Origin: Vogesella alkaliphila
Lineage (GTDB): Bacteria > Pseudomonadota > Gammaproteobacteria > Burkholderiales > Chromobacteriaceae
DNA length: 64,000 nt
Assembly: GCF_014652475.1 (NCBI RefSeq)
Contig: NZ_BMYW01000004.1
Span: forward strand, 43,103 to 107,102
Direction: 5' to 3'
Numbering within the stretch: the stretch's first letter is position 1; the number at the start of each line of letters is the position of its first letter. Positions 1 to 11,462 of the stretch are shown here, one piece after another. The translations under genes were made by a program, and so were the position numbers. The notes under the pieces are model-generated. The model was not told where the DNA came from. It ran no database searches and saw only the letters and a list, made by a program, of their open reading frames with translations.

Positions 1-1
1 C

Positions 2-1018
2 AGTGTCATCGGCGTGCCGACCGACGACAACACCCTGACCCTGCTGCACGGTGAGGAAGTGGTGCTGGCCGAATCGCGCGTTGCGCTGCAGCAAGCCTGG
101 TCCGAGACCAGCTACCGCCTGCAACGTCTGCGCGACAACCCTGCCGGCGCCGACAGCGAATACGCACAGATCGCCGACACCGCCTCGCGCGGCCTGTTCG
201 CCGAGCTGACCTTCGACACCAAGGACAATCCGGCGGCGCCGTTCATCGCCACTGGCGCGCGTCCGCGCATCGCCATCCTGCGTGAGCAGGGCGTCAACGG
301 CCAGATCGAGATGGGCGCGGCGTTCACCCGTGCCGGTTTCGAGGCGGTTGACGTGCACATGTCCGACGTGATCGCCGGTCGTGTCCAGCTGGCCGACTTC
401 AAGGGTCTGGCGGCCTGCGGCGGCTTCAGCTACGGCGACGTGCTGGGCGCCGGCGAAGGCTGGGCGAAGAGCATCCTGTTCAACGCGCAGGCTCGCGAAC
501 AGTTCGAAGCCTTCTTCGGTCGTGGCGATACCTTCGCGCTGGGCGTGTGCAACGGCTGCCAGATGATGTCCAACCTGTCGGACATCATCCCGGGCGCGCA
601 GTACTGGCCGAAGCTGAACCGCAACGCGTCCGAGCAGTTCGAGGCCCGCTTCGCGATGGTGGAAGTCACCGAGTCGCCGTCCATCTTCCTGCAGGACATG
701 ATCGGCTCCAAGCTGCCGGTGGTGGTGTCGCACGGCGAAGGCCGCGCGGTGTTTGCCCCGGGCGCGCAGGAGCAGGTGCTGACCGCGCTGCGTTACGTGG
801 ACTTCAACGGCCAGGCTACCGAGACCTACCCGATGAACCCGAACGGCTCGCCAGCCGGCATTACCGGTGTCACCACGCCGGATGGCCGCTTCACCATCAT
901 GATGCCGCACCCGGAGCGCGTGTTCCGCACGCTGCAGAACAGCTGGCATCCGGCGGAGTGGGGCGAGAATGGCGCCTGGTTCCGCATGTTCGCCAGCGCC
1001 CGCCGCTGGATCGGCTAA
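2..1018 (+). CDS. purL: Phosphoribosylformylglycinamidine synthase, C-terminal part (gene starts before the window)
   Basis: This is the 3' end of PurL, which makes formylglycinamidine ribonucleotide from FGAR, glutamine and ATP in de novo purine synthesis in the cytoplasm. The frame is open from base 2, so the start lies upstream. The visible part begins in the ATPase/linker region ([17 protein letters not shown]) and continues into a complete class I glutamine amidotransferase domain starting at [15 protein letters not shown]. That domain contains the nucleophile-elbow CNGCQM and the [10 protein letters not shown] segment carrying the catalytic His and Glu. The protein ends just after the amidotransferase domain, as in the large single-chain PurL of Proteobacteria. 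A strong terminator follows. The identity is secure; the missing part is only the window edge. Confidence 0.97.
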   Translation, partial: SVIGVPTDDNTLTLLHGEEVVLAESRVALQQAWSETSYRLQRLRDNPAGADSEYAQIADTASRGLFAELTFDTKDNPAAPFIATGARPRIAILREQGVNGQIEMGAAFTRAGFEAVDVHMSDVIAGRVQLADFKGLAACGGFSYGDVLGAGEGWAKSILFNAQAREQFEAFFGRGDTFALGVCNGCQMMSNLSDIIPGAQYWPKLNRNASEQFEARFAMVEVTESPSIFLQDMIGSKLPVVVSHGEGRAVFAPGAQEQVLTALRYVDFNGQATETYPMNPNGSPAGITGVTTPDGRFTIMMPHPERVFRTLQNSWHPAEWGENGAWFRMFASARRWIG

Positions 1019-1041
1019 GCCGCTTGCTGTCAGGTAGACAG

Positions 1042-1071
1042 AACACCCCGCCACGGCGGGGTGTTTTTTTT
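1042..1071 (+). terminator. Intrinsic terminator of purL
   Basis: A 10-bp perfect stem (AACACCCCGC / GCGGGGTGTT) with a 4-nt loop is followed by a run of eight T, 23 bases after the purL stop. Confidence 0.9.
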
Positions 1072-1091
1072 ATGGCGCCACCGGATGGCGC

Positions 1092-1104
1092 AAGGTTGGC
1101 CGCA
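1092..1104 (+). repeat. DUS-like 13-mer, exact, intergenic
   Basis: This is an exact AAGGTTGGCCGCA between the purL terminator and the terminator of the minus-strand gene. It is the first copy of the repeat discussed in the findings, and the next copy is more than 10 kb away. Confidence 0.8.
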
Positions 1105-1106
1105 AT

Positions 1107-1134
1107 GAAAAACGCCGGCCATGTGGCCGGCGTT
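1107..1134 (-). terminator. Intrinsic terminator of the BI-1 family gene
   Basis: The stem AACGCCGGCC / GGCCGGCGTT has an ATGT loop. Read on the minus strand it is followed by a T-run (the A-run at 1107-1112), placing it just downstream of the stop of the minus-strand gene. Confidence 0.85.
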
Positions 1135-1154
1135 GCTATTGGCGGGGTGCGGGT

Positions 1155-1844
1155 TTAGTCGCGGTCGCCAGCGAAAGCCATCAGCAGGTGCAGCAGGCTG
1201 GTGAACAGGTTGTAGATGCTGATGTAGATGCCCAGTGCCGCCGAGATGTAGCTGGTCTCGCCACCGTCGACGATGGTTTTGACTTGCCACAGGATCATCA
1301 GCGAGCTGAACAGCGCGAAGGCGGCGGAAATCACCAGCGACATCAGTGGCAGCTGCAGGAAGATGTTGGCAACCACGGCCACCATCAGCACGATGGCGCC
1401 GACCATCAGGAACTTGCCCATGCCGCTCAGGTCACGCTTGGTGGTGGTGGCGATGCCGGCCATCACGGCGAAAACCAGCGTGGTCGCGCCGCCGGCAACC
1501 ATGATCAGTTGCGAGCCGTTGGCCAGCTTGAACGCGGCCTGCAGCAAGGGGCCTAGCAGCACACCCATCAGCAGCGTGAACAGCAGCATCAGCGGCACGC
1601 CCAGTGCGTTGTTGCGGTTGGCTTCGATGGCGAAGGTCAGGCCGTAGAAGACCGCTAGGATGGCGATCATGCTCATGATCGGGCTGCCGGCCATGAAGGC
1701 GAAGCTCATGTTGGCACCCACTGCCGCGCCGATGACGGTCGGTATCATCGACAGGCCGAGCAGGGCGTAGGTATTGCGCAGCACCTTGTGCTGGCTGCCA
1801 CTCAGGGTGGTGCTTTGGTAGGCGGTGTGCAAATTGGGTTGCAT
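1155..1844 (-). CDS. Bax inhibitor-1 / YccA family inner-membrane protein
   Basis: This is a 229-residue hydrophobic protein of the BI-1 (UPF0005, YccA/YbhL) family. It shows about seven membrane segments, from LLGLSMIPTVIGAAVGA near residue 30 to the C-terminal ALGIYISIYNLFTSLLHLL, and ends in the acidic tail family members carry (FAGDRD). YccA of E. coli modulates the membrane protease FtsH; whether this one does is unknown. The start at 1844 was chosen because AAGGAG lies 10 bases upstream and the encoded MQPNLHTAYQ matches the usual N-terminus; the frame extends 17 codons further without a ribosome site. It is monocistronic, convergent with purL, with its own terminator. Confidence 0.88.
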   Translation of the reverse strand: MQPNLHTAYQSTTLSGSQHKVLRNTYALLGLSMIPTVIGAAVGANMSFAFMAGSPIMSMIAILAVFYGLTFAIEANRNNALGVPLMLLFTLLMGVLLGPLLQAAFKLANGSQLIMVAGGATTLVFAVMAGIATTTKRDLSGMGKFLMVGAIVLMVAVVANIFLQLPLMSLVISAAFALFSSLMILWQVKTIVDGGETSYISAALGIYISIYNLFTSLLHLLMAFAGDRD

Positions 1845-1943
1845 GGCGAAGAGACTCCTTGCTGTTGTTGTTTGGCTAATGCAGGTCATGGACAATATAC
1901 CCGCAGGATAGTTTCTCCATCAAAAAATATTTGGAACGGGATC

Positions 1944-1972
1944 TTGCCTCGCCTGGGCTTGTCTACTATTAT
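1944..1972 (+). promoter_or_regulatory. Sigma70 promoter of tRNA-Leu
   Basis: TTGCCT and TATTAT are separated by 17 bp. The predicted start near 1979 gives a leader of about 24 bases before the tRNA. Confidence 0.6.
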
Positions 1973-2002
1973 GCGCACTCTGCTGAAGCAAGGCAGTGAG
2001 TC

Positions 2003-2087
2003 GCGAAAGTGGCGGAATTGGTAGACGCACTGGATTTAGGTTCCAGCGCCGCGAGGCGTGAGAGTTCGAGTCTCTCCTTTCGCACCA
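2003..2087 (+). tRNA. tRNA-Leu (anticodon UAG)
   Basis: An 85-base cloverleaf has the 7-bp acceptor stem GCGAAAG / CTTTCGC, the D-arm sequence TGGCGGAATTGGTAGACGC typical of leucine tRNAs, an anticodon stem CTGGA / TCCAG and loop TTTAGGT (anticodon TAG at 2037-2039). It also has a long class II variable arm, a T-arm with GTTCGAGTC and an encoded CCA end. The anticodon reads CUA and, by wobble, other CUN codons. Confidence 0.96.
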
Positions 2088-2424
2088 CTACATTGCTTCA
2101 CGGTAAACACTAAACCGCTCAAACCCAAGCACAGCAAAGGTTTCGGCGGTTTTTTGTTTTGGTGTGCCCGGATTGATGCCTATCTGCTGGCGACCACTGC
2201 CCAAGCGCGATGCACTGTTCATTTGGTGGCTGCGTGCTATACTCATCCCTTGCTTTTGTCGCCAGAATGCGGGCGAGCGGGGCGGCGCCCTGACTGATCC
2301 GCCTTCGGCAATACCTCTGAATTGGTGCAAAAAGCAGGTTCCGCCGGTTCTTGTAAAATGTTCCGCCATCTTGCTTTTTGTCTCTGGCTTTAATCTCCCA
2401 CACCTTTAAATCTAAGGATTGGAC
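2088..2424 (+). other. Gap between tRNA-Leu and tig
   Basis: This stretch of 337 bases has no convincing gene. It holds the tRNA terminator (2112-2155). A possible extended -10 element (TG-C-TATACT at 2235-2243) could start tig transcription, with only a weak -35 around 2215. The tig ribosome site AAGGA is at 2414-2418. Nothing else was recognised in the rest. Confidence 0.5.
2112..2155 (+). terminator. Terminator after tRNA-Leu
   Basis: AAACCGC-T-CAAACC pairs with GGTTT-CG-GCGGTTT around a 14-nt loop and runs into TTTTTT. Confidence 0.7.
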
Positions 2425-3735
2425 ATGCAAGTACAATTGGAAACGTTGAGCGGCCTTGAGCGTCGCATGAGCATTGCCTTGCCAATGGCGGCAATCGACG
2501 CACAAGTTGCCGAGCGCCTGAAGCGCGTGGCACGCACGGCCAAGATTCAGGGTTTCCGTCCAGGCAAAGCCCCGGCCAAGATCGTTGAGATGAACTATGG
2601 CGCGCAGGTTCGCGAAGAAGTGCTGGGCGAGCAGGTGCAGCAGGGTTTCTACAAGGCCGCCGTCGAGCAAAAGCTGCGCGTAGCTGGTTACCCGCGTTTT
2701 GAATCGGTTGACGCCGCTGGCGACGCCGAAAGCTTCAAGTTTGCCGCTACCTTCGAGGTTTATCCGGAAGTCGTGGTGGGCGATCTGGCCGGCAAGGACA
2801 TCGAAAAGGCGAACACGCCAGTGACCGACGCCGAGATCGACAAGACCATCGACATCCTGCGCAAGCAGCGCACCCGTTTCAACCACGTTGAGCGTGCCGC
2901 CGCCGAAGGCGATCGCGTGATCATCGACTTCAAGGGCAGCATTGACGGCGTGGCCTTCGAAGGCGGCTCCGCTGAAAACTTCCCGTTCATGATCGGTCAG
3001 GGCCAGATGCTGGCTGACTTCGAGAATGGCGTGAAAGGCCTGAAGGAAGGCGAAACCGTCAGCGTGACCGTGAACTTCCCTGAGGACTACCATGGCAAGG
3101 ATGTTGCCGGTAAGACTGCAGTCTTCGACATCACCCTGAAGAGCGTTGCCGAAGCGCAACTGCCGGAAGTGAACGAAGAACTGGCCAAGCAGCTGGGCAT
3201 CGCCGACGGTGACGTGGAAAAAATGCGCGCCGAAATCCGCAAGAATGTGGAGCGTGAGGTGAAGCGTCGCCTGACCGCCCGCAACAAGGAAGCGGTAATG
3301 CAGGCGCTGCTGGATGCGACCACCATCGAGCTGCCGAAGTCGCTGGTCGAGCTGGAAGTTGGCCGCCTGATGGAACAGGCCCGCAAGGACCTGGAACAGC
3401 GTGGCATGGCCATGAAAGACATGCCGCTGCCGGCCGACCTGTTCACCCAGCAAGCCGAGCGCCGCGTGGCACTGGGCCTGATCCTGGCGGAAGTGGTGGA
3501 AGCCAACAAGCTGGAAGCCAAGCCTGAGCAAGTCAAGGCCATGATCGAAGAGTTCGCCGACAGCTACGAGCAGCCGGCAGACGTGCTGAGCTGGTACTAC
3601 GCCAGCCCGGATCGTCTGGAAGGCCCGACTTCGATGGTTCTGGAAGACAACGTGGTTGAATTTGTGCTGTCCCGTGCCAATGTTGTCGAGAAGGAACTGT
3701 CGTTTGATGCCTTGATGGGCAACAACGGCCAATAA
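2425..3735 (+). CDS. tig: Trigger factor
   Basis: Trigger factor is the ribosome-bound chaperone and peptidyl-prolyl isomerase that meets nascent chains. The 436-residue protein has the N-terminal ribosome-binding domain with the signature GFRPGKAP around residue 44 (E. coli GFRxGKVP), an FKBP-type PPIase domain from about residue 150 ([40 protein letters not shown]) and the helical C-terminal cradle. The length fits the family (432 in E. coli). ATG at 2425 was chosen over an in-frame TTG two codons earlier because AAGGA sits 6 bases upstream. It is followed after 23 bases by clpP, so a tig-clpP-clpX transcript is likely. Confidence 0.97.
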   Translation: MQVQLETLSGLERRMSIALPMAAIDAQVAERLKRVARTAKIQGFRPGKAPAKIVEMNYGAQVREEVLGEQVQQGFYKAAVEQKLRVAGYPRFESVDAAGDAESFKFAATFEVYPEVVVGDLAGKDIEKANTPVTDAEIDKTIDILRKQRTRFNHVERAAAEGDRVIIDFKGSIDGVAFEGGSAENFPFMIGQGQMLADFENGVKGLKEGETVSVTVNFPEDYHGKDVAGKTAVFDITLKSVAEAQLPEVNEELAKQLGIADGDVEKMRAEIRKNVEREVKRRLTARNKEAVMQALLDATTIELPKSLVELEVGRLMEQARKDLEQRGMAMKDMPLPADLFTQQAERRVALGLILAEVVEANKLEAKPEQVKAMIEEFADSYEQPADVLSWYYASPDRLEGPTSMVLEDNVVEFVLSRANVVEKELSFDALMGNNGQ

Positions 3736-3758
3736 TCAACTGTAATCCGGAGAGGTCG

Positions 3759-4391
3759 ATGAAATCGATGATTGAACCGCAAGGTTTGGGGCTGGTGCCC
3801 ATGGTGGTGGAGCAGAGCGGTCGCGGCGAACGTGCCTATGACATCTTCTCCCGCCTGCTCAAGGAACGCATCATTTTCCTGGTCGGGCCTGTCACCGATG
3901 AGTCGGCCAATCTGGTCGTGGCACAGATGCTGTTCCTGGAGTCGGAGAACCCGGACAAGGACATCTATCTGTACATCAACTCCCCGGGCGGGTCGATTAC
4001 CGCCGGCATGTCGATTTACGACACGATGAACTTCATCAAGCCGGACATCTCGACCCTCTGCATTGGTCAGGCTGCCAGCATGGGCGCTTTCCTGCTGTCC
4101 GCCGGCGCTAAGGGCAAGCGTTTCACGCTGCCGCATAGCCGGGTGATGATCCACCAGCCGCTGCTGTACGGCGGCGGCCTGAGTGGCCAGGTGACCGATA
4201 TCGAGATTCATGCGCGCGAGCTGGTGAAGACCAAGCTGCAGATGAATGAATTGCTGGCCAAGCATACTGGCCAGACGCTGGAACAGATCCAGGCGGATAC
4301 CGAGCGTGACAACTTCATGTCCGCGGAGCAGGCGCTGGCTTACGGTCTGATCGACAAAGTGCTGACTTCGCGTGCCGAAGTGGCTGCCTAA
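3759..4391 (+). CDS. clpP: ATP-dependent Clp protease proteolytic subunit
   Basis: ClpP is the serine peptidase that forms the double seven-membered barrel fed by ClpX or ClpA in the cytoplasm. The 210-residue protein shows the nucleophile region [14 protein letters not shown] (Ser near residue 110), the catalytic-His segment HSRVMIHQP and the motif [19 protein letters not shown]. Length and order match the family (207 in E. coli). The start at 3759 has GGAGAGG just upstream. It lies 23 bases after tig and 16 bases before clpX. Confidence 0.98.
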   Translation: MKSMIEPQGLGLVPMVVEQSGRGERAYDIFSRLLKERIIFLVGPVTDESANLVVAQMLFLESENPDKDIYLYINSPGGSITAGMSIYDTMNFIKPDISTLCIGQAASMGAFLLSAGAKGKRFTLPHSRVMIHQPLLYGGGLSGQVTDIEIHARELVKTKLQMNELLAKHTGQTLEQIQADTERDNFMSAEQALAYGLIDKVLTSRAEVAA

Positions 4392-4407
4392 TTCGGGAAT
4401 GGTGTGA

Positions 4408-5685
4408 ATGGCTGACAAGAACAGCGAAAAACTGCTTTACTGCTCTTTCTGCGGCAAGAGCCAGCACGAAGTGCAGCGTCTGATCGCCGGCCCGCAGGTC
4501 TACATTTGCAATGAATGCGTCGATCTGTGTACCGACATCATTCATGAAGAGCTGGAGGCCAAGCTGGGCGATGCGGCTACGCCGGAAGAGGTCGCGGCCA
4601 AGCTGCCGACGCCGCAGGAGATCCGAGCCAGCCTGGACCAGCACATCATCGGCCAGGAACAGGCGAAGAAGACCCTGTCGGTTGCGGTGTACAACCACTA
4701 CAAGCGTTTGTACACGGCGAGCAGCAAGGACGACGTCGAGCTGGCGAAGAGCAACATCCTGCTGATTGGTCCGACCGGTTCCGGCAAAACGCTGCTGGCG
4801 CAAACCCTGGCGCGCCTGCTGGACGTGCCGTTCGTGATTGCCGATGCCACGACCCTGACCGAAGCCGGTTATGTGGGCGAGGATGTCGAGCACATCATCC
4901 AGAAGTTGCTGCAGAAGTGCGACTACGATCCTGAAAAGGCGCAGCGCGGCATCGTGTACCTAGACGAGATCGACAAGATTTCGCGCAAGTCCGAAAACCC
5001 GTCCATCACCCGTGACGTATCGGGCGAGGGCGTGCAGCAGGCCCTGTTGAAACTGATCGAAGGTACGGTGGCCTCGGTGCCGCCACAGGGTGGTCGCAAG
5101 CATCCGAACCAGGAGTTCATCCAGGTCGACACCACCAATATCCTGTTCATTTGTGGCGGTGCGTTTGATGGCCTGGAAAAGATCATCCGTCGTCGCTCGG
5201 AAAAGGGTGGTATCGGTTTTGGTGCCGAAGTGACCTCCAAGGATGACGGCAAGTCGCTGTCTGCCCTGTTCCAGGATGTCGAGCCGGAAGACCTGATCCG
5301 TTTCGGCCTGATTCCGGAGCTGATCGGTCGTCTGCCGGTGGTGGCGACGCTGGAAGAGCTGGACGAAGAGGCGCTGGTCAACATCCTGACCCAGCCGAAG
5401 AATGCGCTGATCAAGCAGTACCAGCGTCTGTTCTCGATGGAGAAGGTCGATCTCGAAGTGCGTCCTTCCGCGCTGCGCCTGATTGCCAAGCAGGCACTGA
5501 TCCGCAAGACCGGCGCCCGCGGCCTGCGTTCGATTCTGGAGCGTGCACTGCTGGACACCATGTACGAGCTGCCGTCGCTGGACGGTGTGACTCGCGTGGT
5601 GGTCGACGAAAAGGTGATCGAGAAGGGCGACAAGCCGCTGTTCATCTATCAGGACACGGACGACCAGACGGCACAGTCCGCCTGA
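4408..5685 (+). CDS. clpX: ATP-dependent Clp protease ATP-binding subunit ClpX
   Basis: ClpX is the AAA+ unfoldase that recognises tagged substrates and threads them into ClpP. The 425-residue protein has an N-terminal C4 zinc-binding domain (CSFCGK near residue 12, CNECVDLC near residue 35), Walker A GPTGSGKT near residue 118, Walker B IVYLDEID near residue 180, the sensor-2 region [10 protein letters not shown], and the ClpP-docking IGF-like loop in GGIGFGAEV. The start has a GAATGGTG spacer rather than a textbook ribosome site, and the protein starts [16 protein letters not shown] as in homologues. A terminator follows. Confidence 0.98.
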   Translation: MADKNSEKLLYCSFCGKSQHEVQRLIAGPQVYICNECVDLCTDIIHEELEAKLGDAATPEEVAAKLPTPQEIRASLDQHIIGQEQAKKTLSVAVYNHYKRLYTASSKDDVELAKSNILLIGPTGSGKTLLAQTLARLLDVPFVIADATTLTEAGYVGEDVEHIIQKLLQKCDYDPEKAQRGIVYLDEIDKISRKSENPSITRDVSGEGVQQALLKLIEGTVASVPPQGGRKHPNQEFIQVDTTNILFICGGAFDGLEKIIRRRSEKGGIGFGAEVTSKDDGKSLSALFQDVEPEDLIRFGLIPELIGRLPVVATLEELDEEALVNILTQPKNALIKQYQRLFSMEKVDLEVRPSALRLIAKQALIRKTGARGLRSILERALLDTMYELPSLDGVTRVVVDEKVIEKGDKPLFIYQDTDDQTAQSA

Positions 5686-5701
5686 TCGCTTAGCGCCCCA
5701 G

Positions 5702-5729
5702 AAAACCGCCGGTAACGGCGGTTTTTTAT
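5702..5729 (+). terminator. Intrinsic terminator of the tig-clpP-clpX unit
   Basis: AAAACCGCC / GGCGGTTTT with a 6-nt loop is followed by a T-rich tract, 16 bases after the clpX stop. Confidence 0.85.
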
Positions 5730-5759
5730 TTTAAAACTACGGCGATCTGCTTTAGCATG

Positions 5760-5788
5760 CTTGATAAGTGTCAACATGCCCTTATCTG
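5760..5788 (+). promoter_or_regulatory. Candidate heat-shock (sigma32-like) promoter of lon
   Basis: CTTGATA at 5760-5766 and CCCTTATCT at 5779-5787 are 12 bp apart, close to the sigma32 pattern CTTGAAA-N11-16-CCCCATNT. The same bases could serve sigma70 poorly (TTGATA, 16 bp, TATCTG), so the assignment is not unique. Lon is a classical heat-shock gene, which favours the first reading. Confidence 0.45.
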
Positions 5789-5827
5789 TAATCGCAACTG
5801 AATTCCTCCCTGTTAAGGTTAGGTGAT

Positions 5828-8245
<2,418 letters not shown>

Positions 8246-8334
8246 TGACGCTTTGTTTTGATTTAGCTGGAAAAGCGCGCTAGCATCGGCTTCCAGAAGG
8301 GGTTGACTCAGGCTTGACCCTAGCTGGAAGCCGC

Positions 8335-8364
8335 TTGACACAAGGTTTTTGGCCTTGTTATAAA
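8335..8364 (+). promoter_or_regulatory. Sigma70 promoter of the HU gene
   Basis: A consensus -35 TTGACA (8335-8340) and TATAAA (8359-8364) are 18 bp apart. The predicted start near 8371 leaves a leader of about 50 bases. Upstream, GGCTTCCAG and CTGGAAGCC (8288-8296 and 8324-8332) form an inverted repeat of unknown role. Confidence 0.75.
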
Positions 8365-8419
8365 GCTAGCGGTTTATTTCAGTACTACGTACACCGAGAA
8401 TGACGAAAGGGGACTTAAC

Positions 8420-8689
8420 GTGAACAAGTCTGAACTGATTGACGCGATTGCCGCCAAAGCAGACATTTCTAAAGCAGCTGCTGGCAAAGCGCTGGATGGC
8501 ATGATCGATGCCGTAACTGACGCGCTGAAGGCTGGCGACACCGTCACTGTTGTAGGCTTTGGTACTTTCTATGTTGGCGAACGCGCAGAGCGTAGTGGCC
8601 GCAACCCGAAAACGGGCGAAACCATTACCATCGCTGCTGCCAAGTCTCCGAAATTCCGTGCCGGCAAGGCACTGAAAGACGCGCTGTAA
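8420..8689 (+). CDS. hupB: DNA-binding protein HU (beta type)
   Basis: HU is the small dimeric nucleoid protein that bends and wraps DNA. The 89-residue protein matches the family end to end: N-terminal helices [18 protein letters not shown], then the beta arms with [23 protein letters not shown], where the RNPKTGE segment holds the intercalating proline, and C-terminal [12 protein letters not shown]. The start is GTG at 8420, supported by AAAGGGGA 6 bases upstream and by the conserved first residues. It has its own strong promoter and terminator, and lies between lon and ppiD as in many Proteobacteria. Confidence 0.97.
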   Translation: MNKSELIDAIAAKADISKAAAGKALDGMIDAVTDALKAGDTVTVVGFGTFYVGERAERSGRNPKTGETITIAAAKSPKFRAGKALKDAL

Positions 8690-8815
8690 GAGTGCACCTT
8701 CCCGGGTAGCCGGGAGACAGGTTGGTTCCCGTCCTGTCGTCTTGTGAGGGGAGTGCACTTGAAGGCTTGAGGCAGCAAGTGTCGTGGCCCCGGCCACAGA
8801 CTCCGCCAGACAAAC

Positions 8816-8853
8816 AACAAGGTGAACGGCAAAACCGTTCACCTTGTTTTTTT
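8816..8853 (+). terminator. Intrinsic terminator of the HU gene
   Basis: A 14-bp perfect stem (AACAAGGTGAACGG / CCGTTCACCTTGTT) with loop CAAAA is followed by seven T. It sits about 125 bases after the stop, so the HU transcript would carry a structured 3' region. Confidence 0.92.
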
Positions 8854-8870
8854 GGTAACAAACCGAATCC

Positions 8871-10703
8871 ATGTTCAATTTTGTCCAGAACAATCAAACG
8901 GCGATCAAAGTCATTCTTGGCGCGGTAGCGCTGACCTTTGTCGGCTTTGGCGTTGGTAGCTATACCGCTGCCGTTGACGAGCCTTTCCTGGCCAAAGTCG
9001 GCGACAACAAGATTTTTGCCCGCGACGTCGAGCGCCAGCTGGAAGGCCAGCCGGCCAACGCCGCGACGCGCCAGGCGGTGTTGGAGAACCTGATTCGCCA
9101 GCAACTGCTGATTGCTGCGGCTGAACGCAACGGCATCACGCCGAGCGTGGGGCAGCTGCGCCAGGCGATTGCCACCATCCCGACCTTCCAGGAAAACGGC
9201 AAGTTCAGCCCGGCCCGTTACGCCGAATTCATCAAGAGTCGCTACCGCTCGGCCGAGGATTTCGAGGCGGACGTCCGCCGCGACCTGATGCTGCAGACGC
9301 AGATCACGCCGTACCTGAATACCCATTTCGTGTCGTCCAGCGTGCTTGCCCGCATGGGCGCGCTGTTCGGCGAGTCGCGCGAAGTGCGCGAAGTGCTGAT
9401 CACGCCGGCCGGCTTTGCCGCCGACGTCAAGATCGATGACGCTGCCATCAAGGCTTACTACGACAGCAACAAGACACGCTACCAGGAGCCGGAGTCGGCG
9501 GTGATCGAGTATGTGTCGCTGTCGCTGGACGAGGTGGCGGCGACGCAGGTAGTCAGCGACGCCGAGGCGCAGGCCTACTTCGACAAGCACAAGGCAGAAT
9601 TCGGCAGCGAAGAGCGTCGTGTGTCGCACATCCTACTGACCGTGGACGCGGCGGCCAAACCGGAAGCCAAGGCGGCGGTGAAGGCGCAGGCGGAAGCACT
9701 GCTGCAGCAGGTCAAGGCCAACCCGGCCGGCTTTGCCGCTCTGGCCAAGACCCGTTCGCAGGACCCGGGCTCCGCCGAGCTGGGCGGTGACCTTGGTTTC
9801 TTCGGCCGTGGCGCGATGGTCAAGCCATTCGAGGAGGCTGCCTTTGCGCTGCAGCCGGGTCAGATCAGCGGCGTGGTGGAAACCGAGTTCGGCTTCCACA
9901 TCCTGAAACTGGATGAAGTGAAGGCGGTCGATTTCGCCGGCCAGAAGGCGGCGGTGATCGAGAAGCTGAAGCGCGACAAGGCCGGCGCCAGCTACCGCGC
10001 ACAGCTCGAGAAGATGGGCGACCTTGCCTACCAGCAGCCGGACTCGCTGCAGGCACTGGCCGAGCAGCTGAAACTGACGGTGAAAACCGGACCGGCGATG
10101 AGCCGCAGCGGTATCGCCGGCGACGCGGTGCTGGGCAATGCCAAGGTGCTGGAAGCGGCATACGGCGACGATGTGCTGAAGAAGAAGCACAACAGCGAGC
10201 CGGTAGAGTTGTCGGCCAGCAATGCGGTGGTACTGCGCGTGAAGCAGTACCAGCCGCAGCGCCAGAAGCCGCTGGCCGAGGTGCAGGCGCAAGTACGCGC
10301 CGAGCTGACCGCGCGTGAGGCGGCCAACCGTGCCGAGAAGCGCGGCCTGCAACTGGTGGCCGACTTCAAGGCCGGCAAGGGTCTGGATGGCCAGAGCTGG
10401 GGCGCGTTGCGCAAGGTGTCGCGTCGTGCCGCCAACGGCATGGCCGTGCCGGAATTGCGCGCGGTGTTTGCGGCCAACGTTGGCAAGCTGCCGGCGTTTG
10501 CCGGTGCCCGCCGCGACAACGGCGACTACGTGATCTATCGCATCGACAGCGTCGACAAGGCACCGACCGCTTCGGCGCCGGAGCTGGCGCAGCTGAAGGG
10601 CGTGCTGGGCGAGATGTCGGCCAATACGGTGCTGATCTCCTACCTGGACGAGCTGCGCAATCGTGACAAGGTGATGATCAGCCAGCAGCCGGCGGATCAG
10701 TAA
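8871..10703 (+). CDS. ppiD: Periplasmic peptidyl-prolyl cis-trans isomerase D (SurA-like chaperone)
   Basis: PpiD is an inner-membrane-anchored periplasmic chaperone near the Sec translocon that helps outer-membrane and secreted proteins fold. The 610-residue protein has one N-terminal membrane anchor (AIKVILGAVALTFVGFGVGSY, residues about 11-31), a SurA_N-like region, a parvulin domain from about residue 245 (RRVSHILLTVD to GQISGVVETEFGFHILKLDEVK), and a C-terminal domain of the family. The start MFNFVQNNQT is at 8871. It is transcribed after the HU terminator, and its own terminator follows the stop. Confidence 0.95.
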   Translation: MFNFVQNNQTAIKVILGAVALTFVGFGVGSYTAAVDEPFLAKVGDNKIFARDVERQLEGQPANAATRQAVLENLIRQQLLIAAAERNGITPSVGQLRQAIATIPTFQENGKFSPARYAEFIKSRYRSAEDFEADVRRDLMLQTQITPYLNTHFVSSSVLARMGALFGESREVREVLITPAGFAADVKIDDAAIKAYYDSNKTRYQEPESAVIEYVSLSLDEVAATQVVSDAEAQAYFDKHKAEFGSEERRVSHILLTVDAAAKPEAKAAVKAQAEALLQQVKANPAGFAALAKTRSQDPGSAELGGDLGFFGRGAMVKPFEEAAFALQPGQISGVVETEFGFHILKLDEVKAVDFAGQKAAVIEKLKRDKAGASYRAQLEKMGDLAYQQPDSLQALAEQLKLTVKTGPAMSRSGIAGDAVLGNAKVLEAAYGDDVLKKKHNSEPVELSASNAVVLRVKQYQPQRQKPLAEVQAQVRAELTAREAANRAEKRGLQLVADFKAGKGLDGQSWGALRKVSRRAANGMAVPELRAVFAANVGKLPAFAGARRDNGDYVIYRIDSVDKAPTASAPELAQLKGVLGEMSANTVLISYLDELRNRDKVMISQQPADQ

Positions 10704-10717
10704 ACCGCCAGCCAGCA

Positions 10718-10741
10718 AAAAGGCCCCGCAAGGGGCCTTTT
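10718..10741. terminator. Bidirectional terminator between ppiD and sodB
   Basis: AAAAGGCCCC / GGGGCCTTTT with loop GCAA has T-runs on both strands and lies between two convergent genes. Confidence 0.9.
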
Positions 10742-10765
10742 CTGGTTTTGCCCTCGGGGCGAGGA

Positions 10766-11347
10766 TCAGGCGGCGAAGTTTTTCGCCACGAAGTCCCAGT
10801 TCACCAGCTTCCAGAAGCCTTCCAGGTAGTTCGGGCGGCTGTTGCGGTAGTCGATGTAGTAGGCGTGTTCCCACACGTCGCAAGTCAGCAGCGCTTTCTT
10901 GTCGGTGGTCAGCGGGGTAGCGGCGTTGCTGGTGGAAACCAGATCCAGGCTGCCGTCGGTGTTCTTCACCAGCCAGGCCCAGCCGGAGCCGAAGGTGCCA
11001 ACGGCACAGGCGGCAAACGCTTTCTTGAATTCGTCGAAGGAGCCCCACTTGGCGTTGATGGCGTCAGCCAGTGCGCCGGTCGGCTCGCCACCGGCGTTCG
11101 GTGCCAGACCGAACCAGTAGAAGGTGTGGTTCCAAACCTGGGCGGCGTTGTTGAAGATGCCACCGGAGGATTTCTTGACGATTTCTTCCAGCGAGGCGTT
11201 CTCGAACTCGGTACCCTTGATCAGGTTGTTCAGGTTGGTGATGTAGGTCTGGTGATGCTTGCCGTAGTGGAATTCCAGGGTTTCCTTGGAAATGATCGGT
11301 GCCAGGGCGTCCAGCGCGTACGGCAGTTCGGGCAGTTTGTGTTCCAT
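10766..11347 (-). CDS. sodB: Superoxide dismutase, Fe type
   Basis: This enzyme converts superoxide to oxygen and peroxide in the cytoplasm. The 193-residue protein has the metal ligands in [16 protein letters not shown] (His), [14 protein letters not shown] (His) and [13 protein letters not shown] (Asp and His). The [11 protein letters not shown] context, with Gln in the second-sphere position, is the iron-type pattern. The length equals E. coli Sod[11 protein letters not shown] at 11347 was taken as the start because GGAG lies just upstream and homologues begin there, not 16 codons earlier. It is monocistronic. Confidence 0.96.
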   Translation of the reverse strand: MEHKLPELPYALDALAPIISKETLEFHYGKHHQTYITNLNNLIKGTEFENASLEEIVKKSSGGIFNNAAQVWNHTFYWFGLAPNAGGEPTGALADAINAKWGSFDEFKKAFAACAVGTFGSGWAWLVKNTDGSLDLVSTSNAATPLTTDKKALLTCDVWEHAYYIDYRNSRPNYLEGFWKLVNWDFVAKNFAA

Positions 11348-11398
11348 CGTGCTCTCCAGAGTTAGAAAGTAAAACAGCATGCGCTGTTCGACCAATGA

Positions 11399-11427
11399 AG
11401 TTTACTGTAATTGTGCCAATGCGCCAA
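11399..11427 (-). promoter_or_regulatory. Sigma70 promoter of sodB
   Basis: On the minus strand TTGGCG (11422-11427) and TAAACT (11399-11404) are 17 bp apart, giving a leader of about 45 bases. Confidence 0.55.
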
Positions 11428-11462
11428 TTCTTGACTAAATCACTACACTAAAGGTTCGCTTT

